Shown here one piece after another: positions 12,219 through 23,592 of a DNA stretch of 64,000 nt. Under the pieces are notes generated by a model. It worked only from the letters and a program-made list of their open reading frames with translations. It was not told the DNA's origin and did no database searches. The stretch spans positions 1 through 64,000 of the forward strand of contig JAAVTG010000531.1 of NCBI GenBank assembly GCA_011947345.1, given 5' to 3'. How positions within the stretch are numbered: position 1 is the first letter of the stretch; every line of letters starts with the position of its first letter. Origin of the DNA: Phytophthora quininea. Lineage: Eukaryota; Oomycota; Peronosporomycetes; Peronosporales; Peronosporaceae. The position numbers were made by a program, and so were the translations under genes.

Positions 12219-13312
12219 ATGGAACCTGCGGTGACGACACAGCACGCGCACCCCAACACGGTCTTACACTGTTTATATGGTTACTATAATCTGGGCTACC
12301 CAAGGAAGGAGTTAGCTCGCATTTACCACAAAGATGTTAAGACAATCGGCAATTGGATCCATGTGTACGAAACTACAGGGACATTTCAGAGAGTGAACAG
12401 AGCGGACAATAAGTTCACGAAACCCCAACGCAACTGGCTGTACCAATATTACCAGCAATACCCTCTTTCCTATCTTGATGAAGCGCGAGAGGCCTTTATA
12501 CGCGCTCATCAGACTAGAATTTCTATTTCATCAGTTTGGAGAATAATTCATGAATTCGGGCTCACGTGGAAAGTCTTGGAGCGTCGAGCTTTTCATATCA
12601 AAGAGAAAGACATTTTTCGTTTTGCGAGGGAAATAAGCCAAGTAAGCTGGACACATCACAATATTGTATTTCTAGACGAAGTTTCCTTTGATAATAGAGG
12701 CATGATTAGACGGCGTGGCTATTCAATGCGGGGGCAAAAGGTAGCTATTCGTGGTGACTATCAGAGAAAAGCTCGCGTGTCAATTCTGGCATTTGCAGGT
12801 GTGAATGGTATTATTGACTATTACGACACAGAGGGAACGTTTGACAGAGTGACTTTCGTGGAATGTTGTAGAAGATTCGCGTATTCAGAGCAGGGAAAGG
12901 TTCGTTTGTATCCTGGACCAAACTCAATTTGGATTTTGGATGGTGCTGCTATTCACCGACATCCCGAAATTGTTCACTTTCTGAGAAGTATTGGGATAGT
13001 ACCGATTTTTCTCCCAGCATATTGCCCATTTTTCAATCCTATTGAGTATTTATCAAGAAATCTTTTCAAAGACACTATGTGGAAACAAGCTCCACCGAGC
13101 TGACACCGTTTATTGCTCGTACTTTTTCTCGGTTTACCTCTTTCAACATGTCGAAGGTATTCGAGCACTGTGGGTGGACCGTTCAAGGATACTTCGATCC
13201 TGTTCGCCAGCTCTCAAAAGAAAACCGAGTACGCACTGCAGAAAACACTGAACACCCTGAAACTCATGTATTTGACGAAGACATTCTGGAATTTGTAGTT
13301 AGGCATCACTAA
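12219..13312 (+). CDS. Tc1/mariner (IS630-superfamily) DD34E transposase
   Basis: The 364-residue protein cuts and rejoins transposon DNA. An N-terminal helix-turn-helix region (LARIYHKDVKTIGNWIHVY) would bind the ends. The catalytic triad is visible: Asp153 in FLDEVSF, Asp241 in WILDGAAIHRH, and Glu276 in FFNPIEY, with exactly 34 residues between the last two. The uninterrupted frame stops at 13103 because one T appears to be missing from a TTT run near 13049. Allowing for it, the frame runs on through RTFSRFTSFN and a typical C-terminus to the stop at 13312, and total length becomes a multiple of three. The gene may be functional if the missing base is an assembly error. Confidence 0.8.
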
Positions 13313-13318
13313 GATATT

Positions 13319-14697
13319 TTACGCGTGATCAATGTCAGGAATATTTTCCATTCTTTCCATGGGGTCCAGGACATCTTGTGGTGGAAGCACATCATCAATA
13401 AAACCTTGAATAACAGCTTTGCGCGTAACTAGGCACTTGCCATTTTCTTTTAGGCGTGCCCCAAACATTTCCCAATCCTGCAATAGCTGATTATTTGCAG
13501 CGATCGCTGCATTAACACAATCTAATCCTAGATTAGCTGACCGTGAGATACCCGAGATTTGCTGTTCGAGTCTTGACTCGGCTGGACGAAACAATCGTGC
13601 AACGTATTCAGGTGGGGGCTGTGCTATTGCTGCATCCCACGTAGAACGATTCAGGTTCCGGACAATATCGTTCGCCCACATTCTCCACAACACGGCTGCC
13701 CCTGAAACGTTGAGCTCCATCTGTGTTGTAGCCGATCAGCAAACTCTTGCAAAGTCACTTCACTAGCCGCACCAGCTCGATCTGTAGCTACTGAATCAAT
13801 GCAGGCCTTTTTAAATGCTGCTAGCACTGGCAATGTCTTAATTTTACTGCCGTACTCGTATACATACAGCTGCGTAATATTTCCAACGCGGACGGAGCTC
13901 AACCACAAATTCCACTGGTGCTCCGTTCTCTCGGTGTCTACAAGATGGCGATTTGGTAACTTAAACTGCATCATTTTGGCCCAGTCATTCACGTCCAGAT
14001 CAACAATAGACCATTCGCCGCTGTCAACTTTCACAGCTCTGCCCTTCATGTGCCCACGAAATTTATCCCACAGCTTTTTGATGAGGACACTGAAAGTGGA
14101 ACCCTCAACAGCATAAATCTCCAGCTCTTCACCCGTTGCATCACGCTGACTAACAGCCTGCTTCACAATAGGCTTCACAATTAAGCGGTATAAATTGGCA
14201 TCGGTGGTTGTAATCCCTCCAAGAGAACTGCAGCCACCGTCCTGCGCACGCTGCTGCGCCAGTCGAGGCGACCTCCTTTCGGCCAACCTACCCTCTGAGA
14301 TCGGCTCAACCCGAGCTGTTGTTGAAGTTGCCTGTGGCGTGTCGGTGCTCGCCCCAGCTGACGCGAGCTCAGCCAACCTAGGCGATCTCCTCGCTGGTGG
14401 CGTCCTCTCTGGCCCCAAGTTTGGTCGACGTGTGTCGGGAGACTGCAGCATTGACTGAGAGCTGGTAGGGTCGGCGCCACGCGTGCTTGCTATTGGTGAG
14501 GCGTACTGGGGCGAGTTCTGGGCGAGCTGGATGTCATCGGGGCTCAAGGATTCCTGCAAAGACCTCCTCGCTGTAGGGCGCGTAAAATATGAATGGACTC
14601 GACGTGCAGCTCGTGTGCTTTGAGTCGGACCATACTGAGCCGTAGCGTTGTCGCTCCCCGCAACGTCCTCGCTTGCAGAGCTATCCCTGGTCGCCAT
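13319..14697 (-). CDS. Unknown accessory protein of the Tc1/mariner-like element
   Basis: I do not recognise a family. From the ATG at 14697 the first ~170 residues are low-complexity, with repeated RRSPRLAE/RRSPRLAQ and PTARRS patches typical of disordered, basic nuclear proteins. They are followed by a folded-looking region (KLWDKFRGHMKGRAVKVD, LYVYEYGSKIKTLPVLAAFK) and a helical C-terminus with SRLEQQISGISRSANLG. One base is missing near 13700; correcting for it gives 459 residues and a single frame. The gene ends seven bases from the transposase stop and lies wholly between the inverted repeats, so it probably travels with the transposase, perhaps as a DNA-binding partner. Function is not known. 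Confidence 0.6.
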
Positions 14698-14821
14698 TGC
14701 AGCAACCAGCACAAAATGGAATGAGATCTCGGGCTGAACGGCCAATCAATGGATCTTATTATGGAGCCAAGTCGCTGAGAAGATGCATACTTTATTCTCT
14801 GTAACAGGTGATCGATTCGGT

Positions 14822-14882
14822 GGCGATTGGGCTCGGCGCGGTTCAATAAACCGCGCGTGGGAATTTGGAATGAAACCGGCAA
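14822..14882. repeat. Right terminal inverted repeat of the Tc1/mariner-like element
   Basis: Reversed, it begins TTGCCGGTTTCATTCCAAAT, matching the left end with mismatches. TA follows at 14883-14884. Confidence 0.55.
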
Positions 14883-15618
14883 TATATCCAAACGAATGCT
14901 TACCGACTTAACTAATAAACGCCGAGTTGAATTTCTACATATTCGTCTTTTCCTAGATGCACAAGTCAACCTTTCTTGTTAGCGAAAACAACTTGGAAGT
15001 ACCGCTACAACAATGTATGGCATTAGATCCATAAATATTATCCGACTAGCATTCTTCATGCGGGTTTGATGATGCTCGGCAACGTTCCACTCACTCCTCA
15101 CGCATCTGCTGGTATCTCTTGATGTGGAGGTATAGCATGCAGTTCAAGCTCGTTCTTCAGGGTGATCGTGTCATCCGCCTTGGTGTTCGAACACGACACT
15201 CGTTCCAGTAGGCAATATCCCTTTTCCGCAGACTCAACCAACACAATATAATTGCAGTAGCTGCTTCCAGTAGGAGCGTTCAAATGAACAGGCGCTACAC
15301 GATTGGTGGGTGCTGGTGCTTGTGTTGAAGCTGCTGGCGGTGATTGGGTCTTCCGCTGTTGCTGCTAGTGGTGATGGTATCTGGGAGCTACCAGCCCTTG
15401 TAGCCAGCTGCTCTTGCTGCTCACAGGGGGACCATGGGCTCTCTCTCCGAGACTACTGCTCTCCCCGAGGACGTCAGCCGGGGAAAAATAAAACTATTTG
15501 AGCTTGGGTTACCCACGAAAATTTACCGTTTTTACAACCCAACACGGTTACCTTGGTTTCATTATGCCCGCTCACACGAAACTTCTCGAAACTCCTTCTC
15601 CCGCTCTCACACTTTTAC
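14883..15618. other. Spacer and putative promoter of the acetyltransferase gene
   Basis: A minus-strand open stretch at about 15350-15098 could encode the last ~85 residues of something. It contains SSYCNYIVLVE and ends EIPADA, but I find no partner exon and do not recognise it. Just before the acetyltransferase gene, 15603-15618 (GCTCTCACACTTTTAC) loosely resembles the oomycete initiator consensus GCTCATTYYNCAWTTT. If transcription starts there, the second ATG (15649) would be the likely start codon. Confidence 0.35.
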
Positions 15619-18383
15619 ATGCCCCAAAACCAACATTCTCGTTTGCCTATGGGTTTGAACGAGTCCCCAGCCTCACAGGAAGAGCGCGGGAAATCTTCGG
15701 CGGGGACGGACCCCGTCGATCTACGCGTTCTCGAGGCCTCCGCTCGCCGCAGCCATGCCCCCGCCGCCGCCAGCTCTGATGCTGCTCCCGGAACTCCCCA
15801 CGGGCTCAAGCGCGCGCTAGCAGAGGCCCCCAACGACGCAGCAGACGAGCTGCGCGACCATCCGAGCGACAAGAAGCTCAAGCGCACCCAGCAAGACGCC
15901 GACACGCCGACCACCAGGCTGCAGAGACGCCGCCCCGTAACACCCCAGACCGACAGCAGCGCGGCACTGTCGCCACTGAACGCCGCGTCGGCCGACCAGA
16001 TCCGCCAGCACCTGCGCGACGTGAGGCGCGAGCTGTTCCTGCGGCCCATGCTGGCCATTGTGTCCAAACTCATGTTCCACCGGGGCAACCACGGCTTCTT
16101 CAACACCAGGGTGGACCCCGTGGCGTGGAACATCCCGCACTACTTCGAAGTGGTCAAGAACCCCATGGATCTATCGCTGGTCAAGAACAGGTGCCTCGAT
16201 CTCGACTACGAGACAGCGGAGCAGTGCGCCCGGGACGTTCGACTGGTCTTCAGCAACGCCTGTCTGTTCAATCCTCCGGGACACATCGTGCACGAAGCGG
16301 CGGCCATGCTGCTCAAGGAGTTTGAAGTCGAGTACAAGAGATTCCTCGCCAGAACAGCCGCAGAGGTCAAAGCCCGCGACGAGCATTCCTGTCCATTCTG
16401 TCTGGCAAATGTGTGCGGCATTTGCAATGAAAAGTGCATTAACTTCGAGCCGCCGTTTGTGCTGTGCTCGGGCGCGTGTCGACAGCGTATCAAGCGGCAC
16501 GCAGTGTACTACAAAACCCCGGACGGACAGTACCACTGGTGCTCAAAATGCTTCAACTCGCTACCGAAGGTGTTGACGCTGAAGCCAACTGCCGCATCGA
16601 GCGACCAAGACGCGGCGACGACAGGTGCAACAGCCGAATACACCCTGCCAAAACTGTCCCTGCTCAAGTCCAAGTTCTTGGACGAACTCACGGAGCCATG
16701 GGTGCAGTGCGACCAGTGCAGTGGCTGGGTGCACCAAATCTGTGCGCTGTTTAACGCCTGTGAGAACGCCGACGAGGTAGAAGAGGTGTTCTACACGTGC
16801 CCGTTGTGCCGCCTGGACACTCTTGAGGCTGAAGAAAAGAACGACGCTCTAGGTATGTCTCCGACCGAAACATCCGTCGATGAATTCCCGTAAAGGATTT
16901 GATCGGCTCCCACAGCCCTGCTCTGAAGCGAAAGGTGTATACCAAAGAGTTCACACGCGCGTTGGGCTTTGATGTGGAGATTGAAGAAAAGGTGTTCGAC
17001 TACCTCACGACGTTTGACTTGGATGCCGTGAATGCCAGCACCACGGCAGGTTTCGTGCAGAGCCAAGATCTTCGATCGTCCAAGTTGTCACGATTTATGC
17101 AGAAATGGATACGCCAACACCTGCAAAACCTTGGCGAGCACGAAGCTGCGGGGTCCATCGTCGTGAAAGTGGTCTCATCGATCAAGAGTTTATGCCACGT
17201 TAGTCCGGCTGTGCGCCAATACTTTCAATCGGCTTCTCAAGAGGTAAGATGTTGCTTTGGTTGACATCATGGAGATTATTGAGTACTAACTTCTACTTTT
17301 TACTGTTGTAATTGTGTCATGCAGTATCCACAATCAATCGACTACATTTCGAAAGCCATCTTTGTTTTCCAGACGATTAACGGCGTCGAAGTCTGCATCT
17401 TTTCAATGTACGAGGCTTCTGTTGCTAAACTGCACATTATTTTTCGTTAATCTACTAACTACTATGTCATTGCTTGCGTAGGTACGTGCAAGAGTACGAT
17501 ACGAACTGCCAGTCGCTCTCTAACCGCAGCCGGACATACATCGCGTACATCGATAGCTTGGTGTACATGCGCCCGCGCCGTGTACGCACAAGCTTGTACC
17601 ACCAGATCCTCATCTCGTACCTGGCGTGTTGCAAAGCCAATGGATACCAGTACGCGCATATTTGGGCCTGCCCAACTACGCGCGGGGGCGATTTTATTTA
17701 TTGGTGCCACCCTTCCTTCCAGAAGAACCCTGGTAAGGAACGCCTCCTTCAGTGGTATCTGAGCATGGCCAAAAGGGTCAGGAGATGGGAGTCATTTTTG
17801 CGTGCGAAGATCTGTATGCTCGCGAGTTTGAGCACTTGGAAGACACACTCAACACGCAGCTTCCTCCGTATTTTGACGGCGATTACTGGCCCACCGAAGC
17901 TGAGCGGCTTGCTGCGTCACCTCCTAAACGAGGGAAGTTGAGTAAGTACGCATACCCAGCGAGTTTTCTGCCGCAAAGTTTCGCAAGCGAGTTGCAGACT
18001 CGGTGAAGTCGGCCCGCGAATCTTTGTTTGTCATCGAGTTGCAGCCAACATGCGCTGCCTGCAAGGAGATGATAGTGAATGCTATCTATTGGCGATTGCC
18101 CAACGTAGATGACGTAGACGGATACTACTGCGCCAATTGCCACGACTCAGCTGCGGAAGCCCAGACGGAGACCCTCGCTGAAGTGTCTCCGCTTGACTTC
18201 GGCGAAGCTGTTAATAGCGCTACCGAAGAGGAAGAAATGTTCTGCCCCTTCCTCGATTATCGCCCCAACATGCTAAAGAATTGCGAAGAGCGCCACTACC
18301 AGTTCGACAGCTTCCGACGCGCGAAGTACTCGACAATGATGCTCGTCTACCAGATTTCCTCTACTCAACGAGCGGTGCAGTAG
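15619..18383 (+). CDS. CBP/p300-type histone acetyltransferase with bromodomain (KAT3/KAT11 family)
   Basis: This nuclear enzyme should transfer acetyl groups to histone lysines. From the ATG at 15619 (15649 also possible) the protein has a disordered N-terminus, a bromodomain (roughly residues 125-245, with the PMDLSLVKNR step), a Cys-rich PHD/RING-like region (CPFCLANVCGICNEKC through CDQCSGWVHQICALF), then the KAT11 catalytic domain (RTYIAYIDSLVYMRPR, AHIWACPTTRGGDFIYWCHP). It ends soon after the conserved HYQFDSFRRAKYSTMM block, so the ZZ and TAZ fingers found after it in relatives are absent. Introns: 16853-16895 (phase does not close), 17244-17324 and 17408-17481. Single bases seem to be missing from a GGG run near 17775 and a TTTT run near 17972. 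It ends 89 bases from the convergent STRIP1-like gene. Confidence 0.88.
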
Positions 18384-18472
18384 GCACTCAACGCATCTGT
18401 GTATAAAGAATACAAAAAATAAAGGGGACTCGATGTTTGCGTGAAAATGCCGTCGTTCTTCATTCCAGGAAA

Positions 18473-20678
18473 TTAGAACGCAATGGGGAGCTCTGCCGAG
18501 TTAGCATTCGGGTCGTGGGTGAGGTTCTCAGCGTCAAGCCACTTTTCATACTGCTTGCAGAAGTTGATGGGGTCCAACTTCAAACCGCCGTACATCTTAG
18601 CCAAACGACCACCGTCAGTGATAAACAAATCCGAAGAGAGCTCCTTGCGGTCTTCGCAGATAAGAGATGCCCCACTGGGCAGTGGCTTGCCTCCTCCAAA
18701 GGGAGAATCGAAATAATGCTTGTGATGATAAGCTTGCATCTCCCCGAAAATGATCCTCTCCACTGAATCCTGTGACGGAGGTTTGTTCAAGTCCTCATCT
18801 TCGTAGTGCAGCCAGCCATCATCCAGTTCCGGCCGCACATAAAGATACACCTCCGTTAACAGGCTGAAGCAGGTGTACTTCTTGACCCACTATGAAACCA
18901 CACAAGACAGAGCTCATGGTTAGCCAAGAAACGCTTAAATAATGAATAAGAAGTAGTACTAACCTGATGACCGAGATACTTCGCCTGCGACTTCACCAAT
19001 TTCAGCGCATACAACCTTGGCAATGGGATCTGCAACGCCACCACGCGCTTTAACCAGACGATTGTAGATCCTCGACAGAGGGCGTTCTTGATGATATTGG
19101 GTTTCCTCTTGGTCAATTTCTGTAGAATCCGTAAAATGCTGGTGATCGTCCGGGTCGATTGAATGGAGTACTCGTTCATATCCTCGTCAAAGCGAATCGT
19201 ACGCTTCTCCAACTCTTTCTCCAGCGCGAAGAATCCTGTCCTGTTTTCATCTGGGTCCTGTCGAGACACTTGCAGATATGTGGCAATATCCTTGTTCATG
19301 AATTTGGTCAGTGTGGCAAGCACGTTAGCCTCCAAGAAAAACTGCATGAAGTACTCAGCCTTGCACGCGTGGCTAGCGCGGAAGTGTTTGTAGACTAGCA
19401 GGATAATCAGATTTGACACGTCCAGCACGATGGCTTTCTCGCGTAGAATCCACTTCCAGAAATGGTTGTCGTTGCCATTTTCACCACCTGGAGCGGAAAA
19501 CTCCCCATGCCATACTGCTCCCCGCTTGAGGGTCGTCTCGAGTAAAACGTTTTCTTATCGCGTGCATTCAATGCACTGCCACAGGATAAAGACACGAGGT
19601 TGCCAAGGAATGTGGTGTAGTCACGCATGCATGGGAGGAAGAGCTGGTATAAGGTTTCGACGCGTTCCTCCCACTCGTCGTCCAACATGTCCAGGGGTCT
19701 GGTGGCCAGATCAGCCTCGTTCGACGGCTCACACTTGAGTTCATAGTTGGCCTTGTGTAGATACTTGTTGTGAATTGCCTCGCGCTTCTTCGCAAACTTT
19801 TTCTTCTGCAGATAGTACGGGTCCTGCGGGTCCAGCTGCACCATGTCGTAATACGGCTTGAAAGTCTTGCAATGCAGAACCCCTTCTGCATCATCCTTCA
19901 GGATTGACGGATCGATGTCGCTGTGTTCGCGACGCAGACGCTTCAACGCTGTCAGCTCGTCAAAATCCCCGATCACCGCAGAGAACCACTCGTAGAACAG
20001 CAGCAGCAGCCTTTTAATGGGGAACCCGGGCAGCACATTCAGCTGACTCAAGCAGTCCAAGATCGATACCAGTGAGTACGACGGCTCCATGACACCAATC
20101 ATCATCAACTGACGGTCAAATACCGCGTTCTTCTTGTGTGCGTTGAAGAGAATGAGCAGGTACACCAACACCATGTCTTGTTGGAGGTCGTTGATGAGCG
20201 CATCTACCTGATCCAGATCTAAATGCTGGAAATTGAGCCCGCGAAAGGCGTGGATGGAGCGCTGCAGTCGGTCCGAAAAGACCGTCAGGGCGCCGCACTC
20301 CTGCAGTAGCTCGTTGTTGGCGCGTGCGATCTCCACCTGAGCCAGCACGCCGCGCTGGCCTGACGACTGTGTGACGCCGCTGCTCGCCGCCGTGCGCAGC
20401 GTTCCCTCGGAGATCAGCAGCAGCTCGCGTTTGGCGCGGTAGCTCTTGTCCAGTGTACGCACGGTGGCGGCCGACGTATTCTCCATCTGGTTCAGCAGGA
20501 TGCACACGCGGTCGCGGGACTTGCGGCGGGACGCCATGATCTTCTCCCAGCGGCGCACCGCATCACCGTCCACCTCCGGGTCCGCCTCCTCCTCGTGCAC
20601 GTACGCGCAGTAGAAGTAGGTCAGTCGCTCCTGCAGGGACAGCCCCCGCAGGAACTCGTCCGACGGCACATGCTCCAT
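18473..20678 (-). CDS. STRIP1: Striatin-interacting protein (STRIP1/2, yeast Far11) of the STRIPAK complex
   Basis: STRIP1/Far11 is a scaffold subunit of STRIPAK, the PP2A phosphatase-kinase assembly that controls growth, polarity and mating in eukaryotes. From the ATG at 20678 the first half matches the N1221 domain (SLQERLTYFYCAYV). The second half matches the DUF3402 domain (RILQKLTKRKPNIIKNAL, YALKLVKSQAKYLGHQW). An intron of 74 bases at 18963-18890 splits the codons for GHQ and WVKKY in phase. One base is missing in a GGGG run near 19510; with it the CDS is 2,133 bases and encodes 710 residues, a little shorter than animal STRIP1. An upstream open stretch to 20855 exists but looks non-coding, so the ATG at 20678 (MEHVPSD) was chosen. 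Confidence 0.87.
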
Positions 20679-23592
20679 GCCTCGTGTGATCGTATTTCGG
20701 ACTGAGAAAATTGACCAATCGAGTGCGGAGCCATCTCCTGGAACAACTTCAAGGCGCCGCTCCAATGCAAGGCAAGGCTGGTGGTGGCGGGGTGCAACCA
20801 TGATTCGTCGTGTGGGACATTGCAATTCCCAATAGGCTGGGTTTTGTGTGAGCAATTGGCTTTATCGTGACGGGCGAAACTACAATGAAGCAGTTGTTCA
20901 TTCCGTGACAACCACAGCAGGATCTTTCGCGTGTTCTCGCGTTTGTGTTTCCTCTTGACGACTACAATCCACGAACAATGGTGCGTGAGCATTAATGATG
21001 TACCGCGCGGACTGCGGATCACGGTCAGATTGGAGACTACTTGAGAACTTGCTGGTGTCAAAAAGCACTGTGATGTATTAGCTTGGCTTTATACGGACCT
21101 AGCTACGGCCTTAGTTGGATTGTCAACGAAAGTCGCGCTTGCGTTTGACTGCGGGCGTTCTCATGGCTAGATTAATTGTCTCGGCGAGCTGTACAAGCGC
21201 TACAGAATTTTAGGAGACCATTTTTCTTTAAACGGCGAACATGGTGTGGAGGCTGCAGTTGAAATGCAAGAACATCGCTTATCGTGCACTGTGGCTGGAT
21301 GAAGGAATGACAACACTGCGCGGCTTTTTGTATAGCGTTGCAAGCTGGACGTGCGAGCGATCTAACCAAACACCACCCAACCGCCGCTGCAGTCATGTGG
21401 AGTTAAACGATAACTGGAATTGCCATTGGTTCGTCGATACTTGTATAATGTGGAAAACATTACAATTAACACCATTAACCCTTGTAGGATTGCAGCATGC
21501 TGAGCTACAACGTGAAGCAGTGTTGGCGACCCCCCCAGATCCTCACCTTGCAAGCCACTGCGTCGCACTGCTCGCAGTGATAGATCTTGAAGCCCCCAGC
21601 AACACCGGCAAGTCTCCACTCGACGACTTGCTGTTGCTGGGGCGACGGGGCAGCACCTTGGTGAGCTTGCGATGGATGCTGACGTCGTGACTCCGACTGC
21701 GACTCAAACCGAGGGCCGGGAAGGCGCCGAGGTGGAGGCAAATCCCCGTCGTCCCGTGCACGCTTCGACTGAGTAGTGAAGCGTTGAGTGCGCTCGGGGT
21801 TAACGGGGCCGGTGGTGCGACTGCACCAGTTCATGCTGGGGGCCAAAGAGCGGGGCGGGGTGGAGCGCTTAAGCTGCAGCGTGGAAATTGTCAACTAAAC
21901 GCCGCCCGCAGCACGGAACGGATTGCCAGCGCCCCTGCTCGCGCCAGCAAGCGCGGCCATCTTGGGCATCAAGTTCATCCCGCCGCAAGAAACACGATAA
22001 GCATACTACCCTGCGCTCAAAGTTCATCTCAAGCTGCGCCACCGCCAACCAACTTCCATCGAAAAGGACGATTTGTTGTGGGACGAGGTCGATGGACTAG
22101 AGGAGCTAACGCAAGAGGAAGCGATTTCCGCGGCGTCGGTGGTGCCACGAGTGGAGAGAAGCCGCGGGTGCGAGAGAATTGCATTGCATGAAGACTCGCG
22201 TGCCGTGCGAGCCTGCAACGACCTGGGGTAAAGCGGCAGAGCAGCATTCGACGCCTCAAGCGAGCCCACCAGACCAAGAAACCATGCATTGGCGCGACTG
22301 CACCACCCCCACCTTCAAACGCCCCGCCTCCATCGCGACCGCAAGACATGACCCCGCCCGAGTCCTCTCTGGCTGACACCTTCGCCTCGGAGCCCCTCGC
22401 TCCGCACGCACGAGCCCTGGATGGTCTTCATTGCTTCACTTCTGCGACTGAGTCAGTGGAGCCACTTTCCGCTTCAGACCCTACCCCTCGAGTGACGTCG
22501 CCCTGCTGGACGATCGACGCGAACGGCGCGAACGTCCTGCGTCGCCCGCAAAGCCGAAGCGACGCTGGCTGGCACTGCCTGCACCTGGACCGCCGGGCTG
22601 TCCGGATGCGCTTGCAGACTGCAATTTGCAGCCCCCAGTTAGCCTTGCTCACGACACCCTAGCGCGCGCAGTGCGCGGCACAGCACATTGAATGGAGGGA
22701 ATGCCGAGGAACGGCAACCACGCGCGAGTTAGCGGCTTCCACGGGACCATCGCCGCCTGAATCGCAAGCCAGGGAGCATCTCGTCGAAGCTCTGGCGCGG
22801 AGGCAGCCAGCACCGCCTCCTTTTTCCGACCACGATGACGCTCTCGCAAGCACTTTCTCGCGCCACACTTACACTACCGCCCAGCAGGCCCGCCAGAATG
22901 CCTCCAAGCTCACGACGACCTGCGCTACAAACTGCCAGGGCAACCAGCGTCCCATGCAGCTCGGGTGCTAGGCCTTCAAGCAGAACCCTACCACGCAGTA
23001 ACGCTGGAGCTTGCAGCAGTGGCAGCACATGGTTCCACAGCCGAAGAGCGGCAGGAATCCGCCCTCATTGAACGCCATCCACTCGCTGGCGTGTGGGGCT
23101 TATTTCCGTTAAAAATAGACGCTGCAGGGTTGACGGGTACGTGGCGCTCAGACTTGGTTCCACTATGGGGACCGCTGAGTGACGTCAATGGTCTCCGCTA
23201 CCCAACAGGAGCGCGTCATCGGAGACCGACCTCTTCGGCAGACTAAGTCAATACATGGAGCTTGTACTGCTAAATATCGAGAAGCCATGTTAAATCAAGG
23301 TGATGCAACGCTTCATGGTAAAGACTAAACATTGCTCCGGCAACCCGTAAAACGTTCGGCGCAGTGATGGTGCGAACGCCTTGCCTTGGAAGCATGAAGC
23401 GCGCTTCATAGCAGGTGCGGAGGGGGCCGCGGCTCGGAATCGACAGGCCCAGACGGCTCCCATAACCCGATTTCCCCTCGCTTCGTGCAAGCCGCCGCGT
23501 TCGGAGCAGTGCCCTCGCAGGAAACGACCTGAAGGCGCCGGGAAGTCAGCCCCACACAGTCCATCCGTTCCGTCCTTCGCTACGCCACCACC
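20679..23592. other. Long gene-poor spacer between STRIP1-like and fatty-acid synthase genes
   Basis: No protein family is recognised. The part 20679-21900 shows nothing convincing. The 22020-23245 stretch looks coding but is broken (separate entry). The last ~350 bases should contain the synthase promoter and leader. No transposon ends, tandem arrays or RNA genes were recognised. Confidence 0.4.
22020..23245 (+). other. Frame-broken coding-like stretch of unknown identity
   Basis: Reading through one-base gaps at short G runs yields long continuous protein-like segments. Residues around DLLWDEVDGLEELTQEEA lead into ACNDLG, and then, after a missing base in GGGG near 22225, into VKRQSSIRRLKRAHQTKKP, a Pro-rich patch and ESSLADTFASEPLAP. 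Further on, FSRHTYTTAQQARQNASKL continues across a GGG run near 22970 into LGLQAEPYHAVTLELAAVAA. The gaps have the same character as those in the proven genes. I cannot name a family; it could be a real gene with introns, a remnant of a retroelement, or a chance open stretch in GC-rich DNA. Confidence 0.3.

Larger units (their letters stand above)
12070..14882. mobile_element. Tc1/mariner-like transposon with two convergent genes
   Basis: Both ends are flanked by TA, the target of this superfamily. The first 60 or so bases at the left (starting TTGTCG) align imperfectly with the reversed right end (starting TTGCCG). Shared stretches include CCAAATTTCC against CCAAATTCCC and a GGGCTATT/GGTTTATT step. 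Inside are a DD34E transposase on the plus strand and an unknown protein on the minus strand, meeting tail to tail at 13312/13319. The end positions are my best reading and may be off by a few bases. Confidence 0.7.

Noticed and set aside
13113..13298. Small plus-strand frames near the transposase end as separate genes
   Set aside because: They overlap the corrected C-terminus of the Tc1/mariner transposase.
20679..20855. Upstream extension of the STRIP1-like gene
   Set aside because: Residues before MEHVPSD are not like the family and lie in less coding-like sequence.
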